DNA of 64,000 nucleotides from the NCBI RefSeq assembly GCF_014189505.1, contig NZ_CP050300.1:186001-250000 (forward strand). The letters are read 5' to 3'. The notes beneath the pieces were generated by a model. It had not been told where the DNA came from and made no database searches. It worked only from the letters and a program-made list of their open reading frames with translations. This document shows positions 53,273-62,316 of the stretch, piece by piece. A program made the translations under genes and the position numbers. This stretch comes from Phyllobacterium sp. 628 (lineage in GTDB: Bacteria > Pseudomonadota > Alphaproteobacteria > Rhizobiales > Rhizobiaceae). Position 1 is the stretch's first letter. Each line of letters starts with the position of its first letter.

Positions 53273-56200
53273 TTACGTGCAGATGGTTGGTGCCAGAGAT
53301 GATTTCCGCCGGGTTTGCCCGGGGGAGTAACGCCGCCAGTCGATCAGGTTGAGACCCCGATTCAGACTGTCATCGGCCGCCCAGGAATGGATCGGCACGT
53401 CGTGCGGCTGCAATTGGTGACGCCTGAAGATCAGGGCGTTGTCGATGAGAATCCAGAATGTATGTTCACGGCTGCTGATGTCAGGACCATCGGTCGGCAG
53501 CTCGTCCTTTTCATCGCCGACAAAGCGCAGGAACTGATCGTAGGTATCGGCATCCATGACATTGAGCAGGCGATCCCATTCGCCGCGCATGGCGGTGCGG
53601 GACAACCATTCCTGTACGGTCGCGTGCAATTGATCGCGTTCGCCCGGCTTGAAGCGCGGCTTGGCGCCGATGGCAAATTCAGTGCCGAGATCGCAGACGT
53701 CGACCATGGTAATCAGACGCAGGTCGATCTCATCGCCAAGTTTGCGGGCCGTTTCATAGGCCAGCAGACCGCCCCAGGACCAGCCGAGGAAGTAGCAGGG
53801 CTGGCCTTTGCTTTCACGGCGGATGTAATCGACATAGCCCTGAATGATATCATCGACTGAGGAGCCGATTTCTTTCTGTTCGGACAGCGAATAACAGATG
53901 AAGCCGGTCGCTGGCTGATCCGCCCCGAGATAGTCGACGAGCTTGACATATTCGCGCGTGCTGACCAGCAGACCGGGGAAGCAGTAAAGCACCGGCTTGC
54001 TGCCCGACGCGCGCAGCACGATAACCTCGCTGCCCGCCTGATCATTGCCATTTTCAACAACACCAGCGAAGGATCGGATGGTCGGATTGTTGAACAAATC
54101 GGCAATCGTCGTACGGTTCTGCGGCTTGCGCTGGCGCAAGGTCGAGAGAATACGGATAGCCCCAAGCGAGTTGCCGCCGATTGCAAAAAAATTGTCCTCG
54201 ACGCTGATCGGGCTGACCTTCAATATATCCTGCCAGATGCCGAGGATTTCTTCCTCCAGCGCATTTTCCGGCTCGATAATGTTGCGTTTCATGGGCGTTG
54301 GTGCGGGCAGGGCAAAACGATCAAGCTTGCTGTTCGGATTGATCGGCATGGCCTTCAGCGGCACGATTGCCGACGGCACCATATAGGCCGGAAGCATGCG
54401 CTCCAGCGCCGAATGCATATCAACGACATCGAGTTCGATACCTTGCTTTGGTACGACGTAGGCAACCAGCATCTTCTGCTTCGTCCCCTCATCGTCCCGC
54501 AGAACAACCAGAGCCTCGCCGACACCATTAAGCTCCAGCAAAGCCGCTTCGATTTCTCCCAGCTCAATGCGATAGCCACGCAGTTTGACCTGATGATCAA
54601 CACGTCCAACGAATTCCACCGTTCCGTCCTCGCGCCAGCGCGTCAGATCACCGGAACGGTAGAGGCGGCCGCCCTCCTTGGAGAACGGATCCGGGATGAA
54701 GCGGTCAGCCGTCGTATCGGCCTTGCCGATATAGCCGCGCGCCATACCTTCGCCAGCAATGTAAAGCTCGCCGGTCACGCCAATCGGGCAGGGGTTGAGA
54801 TCCGGATCCAGCACGTAGACGCGCCGGTTGCCGACGGCACGGCCGATAGGGGCGTAGGTGCCTTCAAATTTTTGTCCGGCACGCACCTTCCAGACCATCG
54901 GAGTCATGATGGTTTCGGTTGGACCGTAGCCATTGATGAGCCATTCGGATTTCAGCGCCGTGGAAAGCAGATCAAAAGTCTGCTGGGCAAGGCCTTCGCC
55001 GCCAAAGGAATAAAGGCGCATCGGCGGCGCGCTGTCGGTCAGATCAGCCCATTCCGCCAGCTGCTGCAAATAGGTGGTTGGAATGCTGGCATTGTTGGCG
55101 CCGTGCTTGCGCATGGCGGTCAATGTTTCCTCGGGAGTCCACAGCGGCTGGTCCGGCAGAATGATGCTGCCGCCTTCCATCAGCGGGTTCATCCAGCGTT
55201 CGTGTCCACCGTCGGAACTGAACGGCAGGAATGGCAGTTCACGCGATTCCGAGCTCATGCCATAGACACGTGACGTGTTCTGCGTGTGGTGGGTCAGCGG
55301 TCCATGTTCGACAGCCACGCCCTTCGGCAGACCGGTCGAACCGGATGTGTACATGATGTAGGCGAGCTGATCCTTGTGAATCTTCACATCCGGCACGCTG
55401 TCCGGCTCGAGTGAGAGATCAAGCTTGTCGATCTCAAGGATGACGGCATCAAGCCCTTCCGGGATACGGTCGAGCAGCCAGCTGTTGGTGAGAATAACCT
55501 TCACGCCGCCATCGCGCAGGATGTGATGATTGCGGCTGGTGGGATGGTCAGGCTCGACCGGAATATAGGCACCGCCCGCCTTCAGTGTCGCCAGAATGCC
55601 GACAATCGCTTCGGGTGAGCGTTTGACAGCAATTGCCACGCTGATATCGGCACCAACACCAAGCTGGATCAGCCGGTGCGCCAGCTTGTTAGCACTTTTG
55701 TCGAGTTTGCTGTGACTCCAGACTTCGTCAGCAAAGATGATGGCCGTTTTATCAGGCGTGCTTTGTGCATGCGCCGCGATATGTTCGTGCACGGCCCGGT
55801 CATCGTTGATTTCATTGTCTTCATACGGTGCAGAAAGAATATCAAGTTCATCATCGGCGATAAGCTCGATATCCTTGATACGAACCTGTTCTCCGGCGAT
55901 GGCCTGCGTCAGAATACGGCCAAAATGGATGGCAGCACGCTCGATCAGGTTGGGCTCGTAAATATCGTCGGCATAGTCGAACAGGCCGAACAGTCCGCCT
56001 GCGGCATCAGGCGTGACAACCAGCGCGAGTTCGGCGTCCGAACGCGGAGCAAGCGTAGCGTCCTGATCTGCAACGAGTGATGAGCGAGGCATTGGCTGGC
56101 GGAATTCGAACAGCGATTTGACAATCGCGTCCTGCTCACGCTCTTCGTGGGTCTGGATTTCCTGAACCAGCCGCTCAAATGGAACGAGGTTCTTTATCCC

Positions 56201-57199
56201 CGTGGCAACCGATGATGCGAGTGCTTCGCACACGTCGAGGAATGCGGTGCGCGACCTGAGTTCGAGCTTCAACGGCAGGATTTGCTCGCTGCGTGCAATG
56301 GCTTGCTGACCCGCCGAGCCAAGCAACGTTCCATACTGCAGAGAATATGTGCCGCTATAACGCGCAAGCAGCACGGCAAAAGCCGCGGAGAGAAGCTCTT
56401 CAGTCTTCAGGCCTTGTCGCGCTGCATAGGACTGGATATCCGCCCAAAGCTTTGCATCCAATGAAAACGGCACACGCTTGCGTGCAGCACCGGCATATCC
56501 GGCAGCATTGAAGCGGGTAGGGAGCGTTGTCGCATTGTATTCTTCACCGATAATATCCCGCCAATGAGCCAGGGCAGCAGCAAAATCGGACGTTTCCAGC
56601 GCTTCTTCTTCGCGGACACCGCGCAAAAGACTGTCCTCGCCGAGCGCGGGCACATCCTGTCCGTCAACCAGCGCAATGAGGTCATGCCGCAGAATGGCAA
56701 GAGCGGCATCATCGCAAACAATCGGGTGCAGAACGATGGTCGAGATCAAATGGCCATTGGCACCGGCAATCAGCTGATAACGTACCGAAACACCATTCAA
56801 CAGATCAAAGGGACGAGCGATAAACCCGACCTTTTCGATCTCGGCTTCCGCCGGGCTCAGCGGATTGCTGTCACTTCCAACAATTTCATTCGATGGCAAA
56901 TCGTCTGCATTGGAAAACTGCTCGATACGCCCGCCGGCAAAACGGCGGAAACGGGTGCGTAAGGCGCTGTGGCGCCGGGCCAACGCGCTTAAAGCATTCT
57001 GCAATTGATCCGGAGTAACCGTCGAATTCCAATGCAGGGTTAGAACCTGCAGCGGGAAAACCGTTGCGTTGCCGATCTGCTCCAGCGACCAGATGCGCTT
57101 TTGCGCCAGGGTCAGCGGGAAACTTTCGAGTGTCCCATCGGCAAGGTCGTCCACCGCCACGGGATGGTTCGTTTCGGGTTGAGCGAATAGCTTGTTCAT
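53273..57199 (-). CDS. Single-module siderophore NRPS (C-A-T-TE), condensation motif degenerate
   Basis: The 1308-residue protein has a condensation-type domain (about 25-440), an adenylation domain (about 465-985; YTSGSTGLPKG near 616, YGPTETIMTP, GELYIAGEGMARGY, YRSGDLTRW, NSKLDRFALP), a carrier domain (FFAIGGNSLGAIRI, phosphopantetheine Ser near 1010) and a thioesterase (FLGWSWGGLLAYETA, Ser near 1140). The condensation motif HHxxxDG reads HPIVCDD at residues 158-164, so the catalytic second histidine is proline. The layout resembles EntF and VbsS. It should activate an acylated hydroxyornithine (or lysine) and let the thioesterase oligomerise and cyclise it through ester bonds. The MbtH-like gene is upstream, the monooxygenase downstream. 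Confidence 0.92.
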   Translation of the reverse strand: MNKLFAQPETNHPVAVDDLADGTLESFPLTLAQKRIWSLEQIGNATVFPLQVLTLHWNSTVTPDQLQNALSALARRHSALRTRFRRFAGGRIEQFSNADDLPSNEIVGSDSNPLSPAEAEIEKVGFIARPFDLLNGVSVRYQLIAGANGHLISTIVLHPIVCDDAALAILRHDLIALVDGQDVPALGEDSLLRGVREEEALETSDFAAALAHWRDIIGEEYNATTLPTRFNAAGYAGAARKRVPFSLDAKLWADIQSYAARQGLKTEELLSAAFAVLLARYSGTYSLQYGTLLGSAGQQAIARSEQILPLKLELRSRTAFLDVCEALASSVATGIKNLVPFERLVQEIQTHEEREQDAIVKSLFEFRQPMPRSSLVADQDATLAPRSDAELALVVTPDAAGGLFGLFDYADDIYEPNLIERAAIHFGRILTQAIAGEQVRIKDIELIADDELDILSAPYEDNEINDDRAVHEHIAAHAQSTPDKTAIIFADEVWSHSKLDKSANKLAHRLIQLGVGADISVAIAVKRSPEAIVGILATLKAGGAYIPVEPDHPTSRNHHILRDGGVKVILTNSWLLDRIPEGLDAVILEIDKLDLSLEPDSVPDVKIHKDQLAYIMYTSGSTGLPKGVAVEHGPLTHHTQNTSRVYGMSSESRELPFLPFSSDGGHERWMNPLMEGGSIILPDQPLWTPEETLTAMRKHGANNASIPTTYLQQLAEWADLTDSAPPMRLYSFGGEGLAQQTFDLLSTALKSEWLINGYGPTETIMTPMVWKVRAGQKFEGTYAPIGRAVGNRRVYVLDPDLNPCPIGVTGELYIAGEGMARGYIGKADTTADRFIPDPFSKEGGRLYRSGDLTRWREDGTVEFVGRVDHQVKLRGYRIELGEIEAALLELNGVGEALVVLRDDEGTKQKMLVAYVVPKQGIELDVVDMHSALERMLPAYMVPSAIVPLKAMPINPNSKLDRFALPAPTPMKRNIIEPENALEEEILGIWQDILKVSPISVEDNFFAIGGNSLGAIRILSTLRQRKPQNRTTIADLFNNPTIRSFAGVVENGNDQAGSEVIVLRASGSKPVLYCFPGLLVSTREYVKLVDYLGADQPATGFICYSLSEQKEIGSSVDDIIQGYVDYIRRESKGQPCYFLGWSWGGLLAYETARKLGDEIDLRLITMVDVCDLGTEFAIGAKPRFKPGERDQLHATVQEWLSRTAMRGEWDRLLNVMDADTYDQFLRFVGDEKDELPTDGPDISSREHTFWILIDNALIFRRHQLQPHDVPIHSWAADDSLNRGLNLIDWRRYSPGQTRRKSSLAPTICT

Positions 57200-57238
57200 A
57201 TCGTCACCGATCTGTTGTCTGATGGAATTGTCCGGCGG

Positions 57239-57445
57239 CTACGCCATTGCCTGACGCAGGCCGAGTGGCCGCGGATCAACCCAGATTTTCTTGATTTCGC
57301 TCAGGCACTCGTCACGTGTGCCGTTGAAGCTTTCCTTGCTCCAGCCAACAGGCAGAGCCTTGTCATTGGACCAGACGGAATAACGATGTTCCTGATCGCG
57401 AACGATGCTCCAGGTCTCTGGCGACGTCTCGGCGTTCGACATCAT
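57239..57445 (-). CDS. MbtH-like protein
   Basis: The protein of about 68 residues has the MbtH signature: EHRYSVWSNDKALPVGW (N/E-x-Q-x-S-x-W-P-like), then SFNGTRDECLSEIKKIW and DPRPLGLR. MbtH proteins bind and activate NRPS adenylation domains. AAGGAG lies 5 bases before the ATG at 57445 (a second ATG follows). It is 39 bases upstream of the NRPS, the place of vbsG in vicibactin clusters. Confidence 0.93.
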   Translation of the reverse strand: MMSNAETSPETWSIVRDQEHRYSVWSNDKALPVGWSKESFNGTRDECLSEIKKIWVDPRPLGLRQAMA

Positions 57446-57619
57446 GCGGGCTCCTTGCAGAATAAACACATGACCAAGAGACGGATGAACCCGCCCGCGA
57501 TTTAAGCGGAAAACGAGAAAATTTTTTCAAAGTTTCGGCTAAATCAGAACGCACCCCACGCGTCTCTATAGCAATTGCTTTGCCAGACCATGGCAGCCAA
57601 CACGCTGCGGAGTGCGCGA

Positions 57620-58651
57620 ATGACCCTTGTTTCCAACCTCGCCAAAGAGACCAATGTGGAGCGCTATCCATCCCCTTCAGCGCCGTCCTGTTTTCTGAAA
57701 TCCGCCGAGATGAAAACACCGGACAGGCTGGTGCTGACAACAGCGGCCGGGAGCTATCTCGTTGATGTCGAGACCAAGATAGGCCAAACCAAAGTTCGAT
57801 TACCGGACCTGCGTGCGGACGAAACCGTACCGGTGCTGGCCTCCGCCATCGAATATCTGTCATCGCAATCACGCAATGGCGGCTTGGTCGAAATCGACAA
57901 CGTACAGGATACGGTTTTTCCCCTCGGCACACGCAACGGCGCAACCTTGACTGTCGATCCGCGTGAGTTCTGGCAATTGCCTCAGCCGTGGATTGCCAAT
58001 GCCGCCTATCCGCATCCGCAGGTCCATGTTCTCACCAATGGCCAATACCATCCCAAGCGGCCGCGCAAACCGGTCGGGGTGGTCTATGAGCGTTACATCC
58101 CATGGCTCGGCGAAACATTGTCGTTCCGCACTGCTGATCCGCAAACGGATATCGAGCATTTTCATCGCTGGATGAATGACGAGCAGGTCAATCTGATCTG
58201 GGAAGACGGCGGCGACAAGGAGAAGCACACAACCATCCTTGAGGTGCGCCTGCACGATCCGCACATACTGGCACTGATCGGTTGCTTCAATGGTGTGCCT
58301 TTCGGCTATTTCGAAGTCTATTGGGCCAAAGAAAACCGTCTTGGACCCTATTACGACGCACAGGATTATGACCGTGGCTGGCATGTGGCCATCGGCGAGC
58401 CTGCTTATCGCGGCAAGAAGTGGATCACAGCCTGGCTGCCATCCCTGATGCATTTCATGTTTCTTGATGATCCGCGCACCCAGCGCATTGTCGGGGAACC
58501 GCGCGCCAGCCACGAGCAGCAGATCCGCAATCTCGACCGTTCCGGGTTTTCCAAGGTGAAGCACTTCGACTTCCCGCATAAGCGCGCCATGCTGGTGATG
58601 CTGCTGCGCGAGCGTTACTTCGATGACAGGTTCTGGGTACCTGCACCATGA
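57620..58651 (+). CDS. Hydroxyornithine/hydroxylysine N-acyltransferase (IucB/RhbD/VbsA-type GNAT)
   Basis: The 343-residue protein ends in a GNAT domain (FHRWMNDEQVNLIWEDGGD, about residues 188-206; GCFNGVPFGYFEVYWAKEN; ITAWLPSLMHFMFLDDPRT; GEPRASHEQQIRNLDRSGF, about residues 292-310). These blocks are shared with IucB and RhbD. It should acylate the hydroxylated side chain to make the hydroxamate; VbsA uses 3-hydroxybutyryl-CoA, IucB acetyl-CoA. The ATG at 57620 has GGAG 7 bases upstream; the frame stays open to 57575. It is divergent from the MbtH-NRPS-monooxygenase operon. Confidence 0.9.
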   Translation: MTLVSNLAKETNVERYPSPSAPSCFLKSAEMKTPDRLVLTTAAGSYLVDVETKIGQTKVRLPDLRADETVPVLASAIEYLSSQSRNGGLVEIDNVQDTVFPLGTRNGATLTVDPREFWQLPQPWIANAAYPHPQVHVLTNGQYHPKRPRKPVGVVYERYIPWLGETLSFRTADPQTDIEHFHRWMNDEQVNLIWEDGGDKEKHTTILEVRLHDPHILALIGCFNGVPFGYFEVYWAKENRLGPYYDAQDYDRGWHVAIGEPAYRGKKWITAWLPSLMHFMFLDDPRTQRIVGEPRASHEQQIRNLDRSGFSKVKHFDFPHKRAMLVMLLRERYFDDRFWVPAP

Positions 58652-58764
58652 GCATTGCTGCGGGCCAGCGCTGCTGTCGCTGATCATTCTTTACACCACG
58701 CTGCATCCGTTGCGCGGCGATACCCATCACCCCATTCCGAACCCACTGTCTCCGAGAGGGCATC

Positions 58765-59952
58765 ATGAACAAGTCCATGCCACCCCATGAATTCGATCCG
58801 ATGGAAATGCCAGACGATCTGTTTTCACCCATTGATACCGCCGCCTTCAATGCGGTTTCGCCACCCATCTTTCAGACATCGCTCTTCACTTACGATACCT
58901 ATGAGGCAATGGAAGATGTGTTTGCCGGACGCTCGCGCAACTACATCTATTCACGCGGAGACAATCCCACCGTGCGTGAATTCGAGCTGCTGACAGCACG
59001 GCTTGAAGGCGCTGAAGATGGCCGCGGTTTTTCCAGCGGTACGGCGGCAATTACCGCAACAATCCTGAGCCTCGTCGAGGCGGGTGACCGCGTTGTCGCC
59101 GTCCAGCATCTCTACAATGACGTCTACCGGCTGTTCGTGAAAATGCTTGCCCGGTTTGGCGTGACAGTCGATTTCGTCGATCCATCCAACCTCGACGAAG
59201 TGCGCACCGCGCTGAAGGGTGCGAAGCTGCTTTACCTGGAAAACCCGACATCCATGGTTTTCGAGTTGCAGGATATCGAAGCACTCGCCGCCATGGCCAA
59301 GGAATATGGCATAACCTCCGTCATCGACAATTCCTGGGCAACACCCTTGTTCCAGAAGCCAATCCAGCATGGTGTGGATATCGTCATCCATGCGGCCTCG
59401 AAATATCTCGGCGGTCACAGCGATACGGTGGCTGGTGTCGTCGTCGGTCCGCGTGACCTCATCGCCAAGATCAACAGCTCCACCTATCCCTATATCGGTG
59501 CCAAGCTCTCGCCATTCGAGGCGTGGCTGTTGCTGCGCGGCATGCGGACGCTGAAAGTCCGGCTGAAGGAACACATGCACAACGGGCTGGTGCTGGCCAA
59601 ACACCTGCAGCAGCATGATGATATCGCTCTTGTCCGGCATCCGGCCTTTTCCGATCATCCGGGCAAGAAGACACTCACCGGTTTTGCGGGGCTTTTCGCC
59701 TTCGATCTCAACCCTGACATCGACGTTGCACGGTTCGTCAATGCGCTGCGCCATATCAGGCTCGGCGTCAGTTGGGGCGGACCGGAAACGCTCGTCGTTC
59801 CGGCCAAGGCTGCCTTGCAGATCCCTGATCGGATGACATCGTTTGTGCATTTCGGAGTCAATCCGCAGACAATCCGCTTTGCTGTTGGTCTCGAGGAACC
59901 CGAGGTCATCTGGAACGATATCCAGCAGGCGCTGCACACGGCGAAACTCTAA
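58765..59952 (+). CDS. Transsulfuration-fold PLP enzyme in the siderophore cluster (VbsL-type candidate)
   Basis: The 395-residue protein has the Cys/Met-metabolism PLP pattern: IYSRGDNPTVREFE, FSSGTAAITATILSL (about residues 92-106), SVIDNSWATPLFQ, HAASKYLGGHSDTVAG with the Schiff-base lysine (about residue 213), and LGVSWGGPETLVVPA near the end. By homology it could be a cystathionine gamma-synthase or lyase. Its place after the acyltransferase gene, as vbsL follows vbsA-D, makes amino-acid epimerisation for a D-configured hydroxamate more likely. AGAGGG lies 5 bases before the ATG. Confidence 0.82.
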   Translation: MNKSMPPHEFDPMEMPDDLFSPIDTAAFNAVSPPIFQTSLFTYDTYEAMEDVFAGRSRNYIYSRGDNPTVREFELLTARLEGAEDGRGFSSGTAAITATILSLVEAGDRVVAVQHLYNDVYRLFVKMLARFGVTVDFVDPSNLDEVRTALKGAKLLYLENPTSMVFELQDIEALAAMAKEYGITSVIDNSWATPLFQKPIQHGVDIVIHAASKYLGGHSDTVAGVVVGPRDLIAKINSSTYPYIGAKLSPFEAWLLLRGMRTLKVRLKEHMHNGLVLAKHLQQHDDIALVRHPAFSDHPGKKTLTGFAGLFAFDLNPDIDVARFVNALRHIRLGVSWGGPETLVVPAKAALQIPDRMTSFVHFGVNPQTIRFAVGLEEPEVIWNDIQQALHTAKL

Positions 59953-60015
59953 CGCCACACCACGGATAAAAACGTCAAGGTGCGGGGAAAAGACCGAGAA
60001 TACGTCAAACGCGCC

Positions 60016-60045
60016 TTGACTCCACTAAGATGACAAATGTAGTCA
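60016..60045 (+). promoter_or_regulatory. RirA-type iron box over the receptor promoter
   Basis: TGACAAATGTAGTCA at 60031-60045 fits the iron-responsive operator TGA-N9-TCA, inside the longer inverted repeat ATGAC-N7-GTCAT. TTGACT at 60016-60021 is a good -35, and the box covers the -10 position (60038-60045). This predicts iron-dependent repression, by RirA in Rhizobiales, of the receptor and fhuCDB genes. Confidence 0.7.
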
Positions 60046-60115
60046 TGTTTTGAATATGATGGCAACACTCATATTAAATATCAAACAGTCTCAGGGTTTT
60101 AACAGGGGTTTGGTC

Positions 60116-62305
60116 ATGCGGGGATGCAGGACGGTGGTTTCGAACGGGGTCAATTCAGCAGGGCGCAGCCAGCGCGATTATAAACGTTTGCTGGTGACGA
60201 CGTCTTTGGCGACATTGATGACGGCCAATTTCGCCGCAGCGCAGGAAGCCAACCCTATTCAGCTCAACACGATTGTGATTGATGCGAACAATAGCCCTGT
60301 CGGACCAGACAACGGCTACATTGCAAAGAATACGACAACAGGTTCCAAAACCAATACCCCACTCAGAGAAATTCCGCAGTCGGTTTCGGTTATTACGCGG
60401 GAACAAATGGATGACCGTTCCAACCAGCGCATCGAAGACACGCTGGCATACACGGCCGGGGTGACCGCGTCGCCTTGGGGCGTGGACGATCGCTTCACGC
60501 AGGTGAATATTCGCGGTTTTGACGCTGGTTCGAATTCCATGTTCCGTGACGGATTGGCACAAAGAACGATAGATTTCTCCGGATTCAAGATAGAGCCCTA
60601 TGGCCTTGAACGCGTCGAGGTCCTGAAGGGCCCCGCGTCTGTGCTCTACGGAGAGAACGAAGTAGGCGGCGTTATCAATGCCGTCACCAAGCGCCCGACA
60701 AAGGACCCGCTCTACAGTGCCTATGCCAGCTATGGTTCGTTCAATACCTATGAAGTCGGTCTCGATGCAGGTGGGCCACTGGATAAGGACGGTGTGTGGA
60801 CATATCGCCTGACCGGTCTGTTCCGTGATGGCGAGCAGGAGAAGAAGTTTTCCGAAAACGACCGCGTATTCATCGCACCGGCCATTACCTGGTCGCCAAG
60901 CGCCGATACATCTTTGACCGTTCTTGCTAATTATCAGTGGGACAAGCTGACACCGAATTACTTCCTGCCGCTCGCAGGTGTTCAATATCCTGCAGCCTAC
61001 GGCCAGCTCTCACGCAGTTTCACCACTGCCGATCCAAACTTTGACCGGTTTCATGCAAACCACGGCTCAATCGGCTATGACTTCGAACATACATTCAATG
61101 AAGCATGGACCATACGCCAGAAGGTGCGTTATTCGGCCGAAGATACGGATTATCGCCACCTTTACTACAGCAACAGCATGATCGATGACCGGATCATGCC
61201 GCGCACCGCGTTCACGGTTGATCAGAAGGCGACAGCCTTTAACGTCGATAACAATGCCGAGTACACCTACGAGTCAGCCCTTATCAAGAATACGCTGCTC
61301 ATCGGACTGGATTACAACCGTTACACGCTTGATGGACAGAAGGGTTTCGGCGATGGCCCAACCCTCGATATTCTGAACCCGGTCTACGGCCTCGATGTCG
61401 TCAACCCGCCAATCTATGAAGATATGCGGCAGACCATCAGCCAAGTTGGCCTTTATGCCCAGACCCATGCCAAAATCGATGATCACTGGTTGATCACTTT
61501 GGGTGGACGTCAGGCATGGGTCGACAACAAGACCAATAACCGCCTCAACCCCGTCAGCAGTACAGATCAGTCAGACCAGGCATTCACGTGGCAAGCCGGA
61601 CTTGGTTATCTCTTTGACAACGGGATGACACCCTATGTCAGCTATTCCGAGTCGTTTAAAACGAACCTTGGAGTGGGGGCGCAAGGGGCATTCGAACCAA
61701 CCAAAGGAACGCAATACGAAGCCGGCATAAAATATGAGCCGGACTTCTTCCCCGGCACAGTCACAGCGTCGGTATTTCAGATCACCAAAACCAACGTTAC
61801 AACACCGGATCTTTCGGACCCGACAAATACCATCCAGACCGGCGAAATCCGCCATAAGGGCGTCGAACTGGAATCCGTCGTCAATCTGTTTCATGGCGTC
61901 AGCTTGACAGGCAGCTACACGTATCTTGACGCTGAAATCACGTCGAGCAATACGGTGGGAGAGCAGGGCAATCGGCCATCTCTGGTTCCCGAACATCAGG
62001 CGTCTTTGTGGGCGAAGTATAATTTCGATACCGGCTTGCTGCAGGGCTTGAACGTAGGTGCCGGTGTTCGTTATGTCGGCAGCAGTTTCGGTGACAATGC
62101 CAACAAGATCAATATTGGCGCTTACACCCTTGTGGATGCCGAGTTGAGCTATGAAAAGAATGGCTGGAAGGGCTCGCTCAAAGCAAGCAACCTTTTCGAC
62201 AAATCCTACTACGGGAACTGTTCGGCGGACGGCAGCGGTGTCAATCCGATGTGTATCTACGGCGAGGGGCGCACCTTAAAGGGCACATTGTCGGCTAAAT
62301 TTTAA
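60116..62305 (+). CDS. TonB-dependent siderophore receptor (FhuA/FoxA-like)
   Basis: The 729-residue protein has a long signal peptide (hydrophobic LLVTTSLATLMTANFAAA, about residues 25-42). Next come a TonB-box-like segment (NTIVIDANN), a plug domain (LREIPQSVSVITREQMDDRS; VEVLKGPASVLYGENEVGGV, about residues 172-191) and a barrel ending in LKGTLSAKF with the C-terminal phenylalanine. It brings the ferric hydroxamate across the outer membrane. The ATG at 60116 is preferred because AGGGG lies 7 bases upstream and a signal peptide follows; the frame is open back to 60050. fhuC follows 11 bases later. Confidence 0.92.
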   Translation: MRGCRTVVSNGVNSAGRSQRDYKRLLVTTSLATLMTANFAAAQEANPIQLNTIVIDANNSPVGPDNGYIAKNTTTGSKTNTPLREIPQSVSVITREQMDDRSNQRIEDTLAYTAGVTASPWGVDDRFTQVNIRGFDAGSNSMFRDGLAQRTIDFSGFKIEPYGLERVEVLKGPASVLYGENEVGGVINAVTKRPTKDPLYSAYASYGSFNTYEVGLDAGGPLDKDGVWTYRLTGLFRDGEQEKKFSENDRVFIAPAITWSPSADTSLTVLANYQWDKLTPNYFLPLAGVQYPAAYGQLSRSFTTADPNFDRFHANHGSIGYDFEHTFNEAWTIRQKVRYSAEDTDYRHLYYSNSMIDDRIMPRTAFTVDQKATAFNVDNNAEYTYESALIKNTLLIGLDYNRYTLDGQKGFGDGPTLDILNPVYGLDVVNPPIYEDMRQTISQVGLYAQTHAKIDDHWLITLGGRQAWVDNKTNNRLNPVSSTDQSDQAFTWQAGLGYLFDNGMTPYVSYSESFKTNLGVGAQGAFEPTKGTQYEAGIKYEPDFFPGTVTASVFQITKTNVTTPDLSDPTNTIQTGEIRHKGVELESVVNLFHGVSLTGSYTYLDAEITSSNTVGEQGNRPSLVPEHQASLWAKYNFDTGLLQGLNVGAGVRYVGSSFGDNANKINIGAYTLVDAELSYEKNGWKGSLKASNLFDKSYYGNCSADGSGVNPMCIYGEGRTLKGTLSAKF

Positions 62306-62316
62306 GAAGAAATGCA

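Noticed and set aside
54900..55260. Reading the NRPS substrate code by hand (approximately D-G-E-S-Y-F-G-M-T-K)
   Set aside because: The hand alignment is too uncertain to assign ornithine versus lysine; a proper alignment with characterised adenylation domains is needed.
54413..55273. 286-codon plus-strand frame inside the NRPS gene
   Set aside because: It is antisense to the adenylation domain, where the conserved core motifs are read.
58951..59958. 335-codon minus-strand frame opposite the PLP enzyme
   Set aside because: It is a shadow of a strongly conserved coding strand, with no ribosome site or motif.
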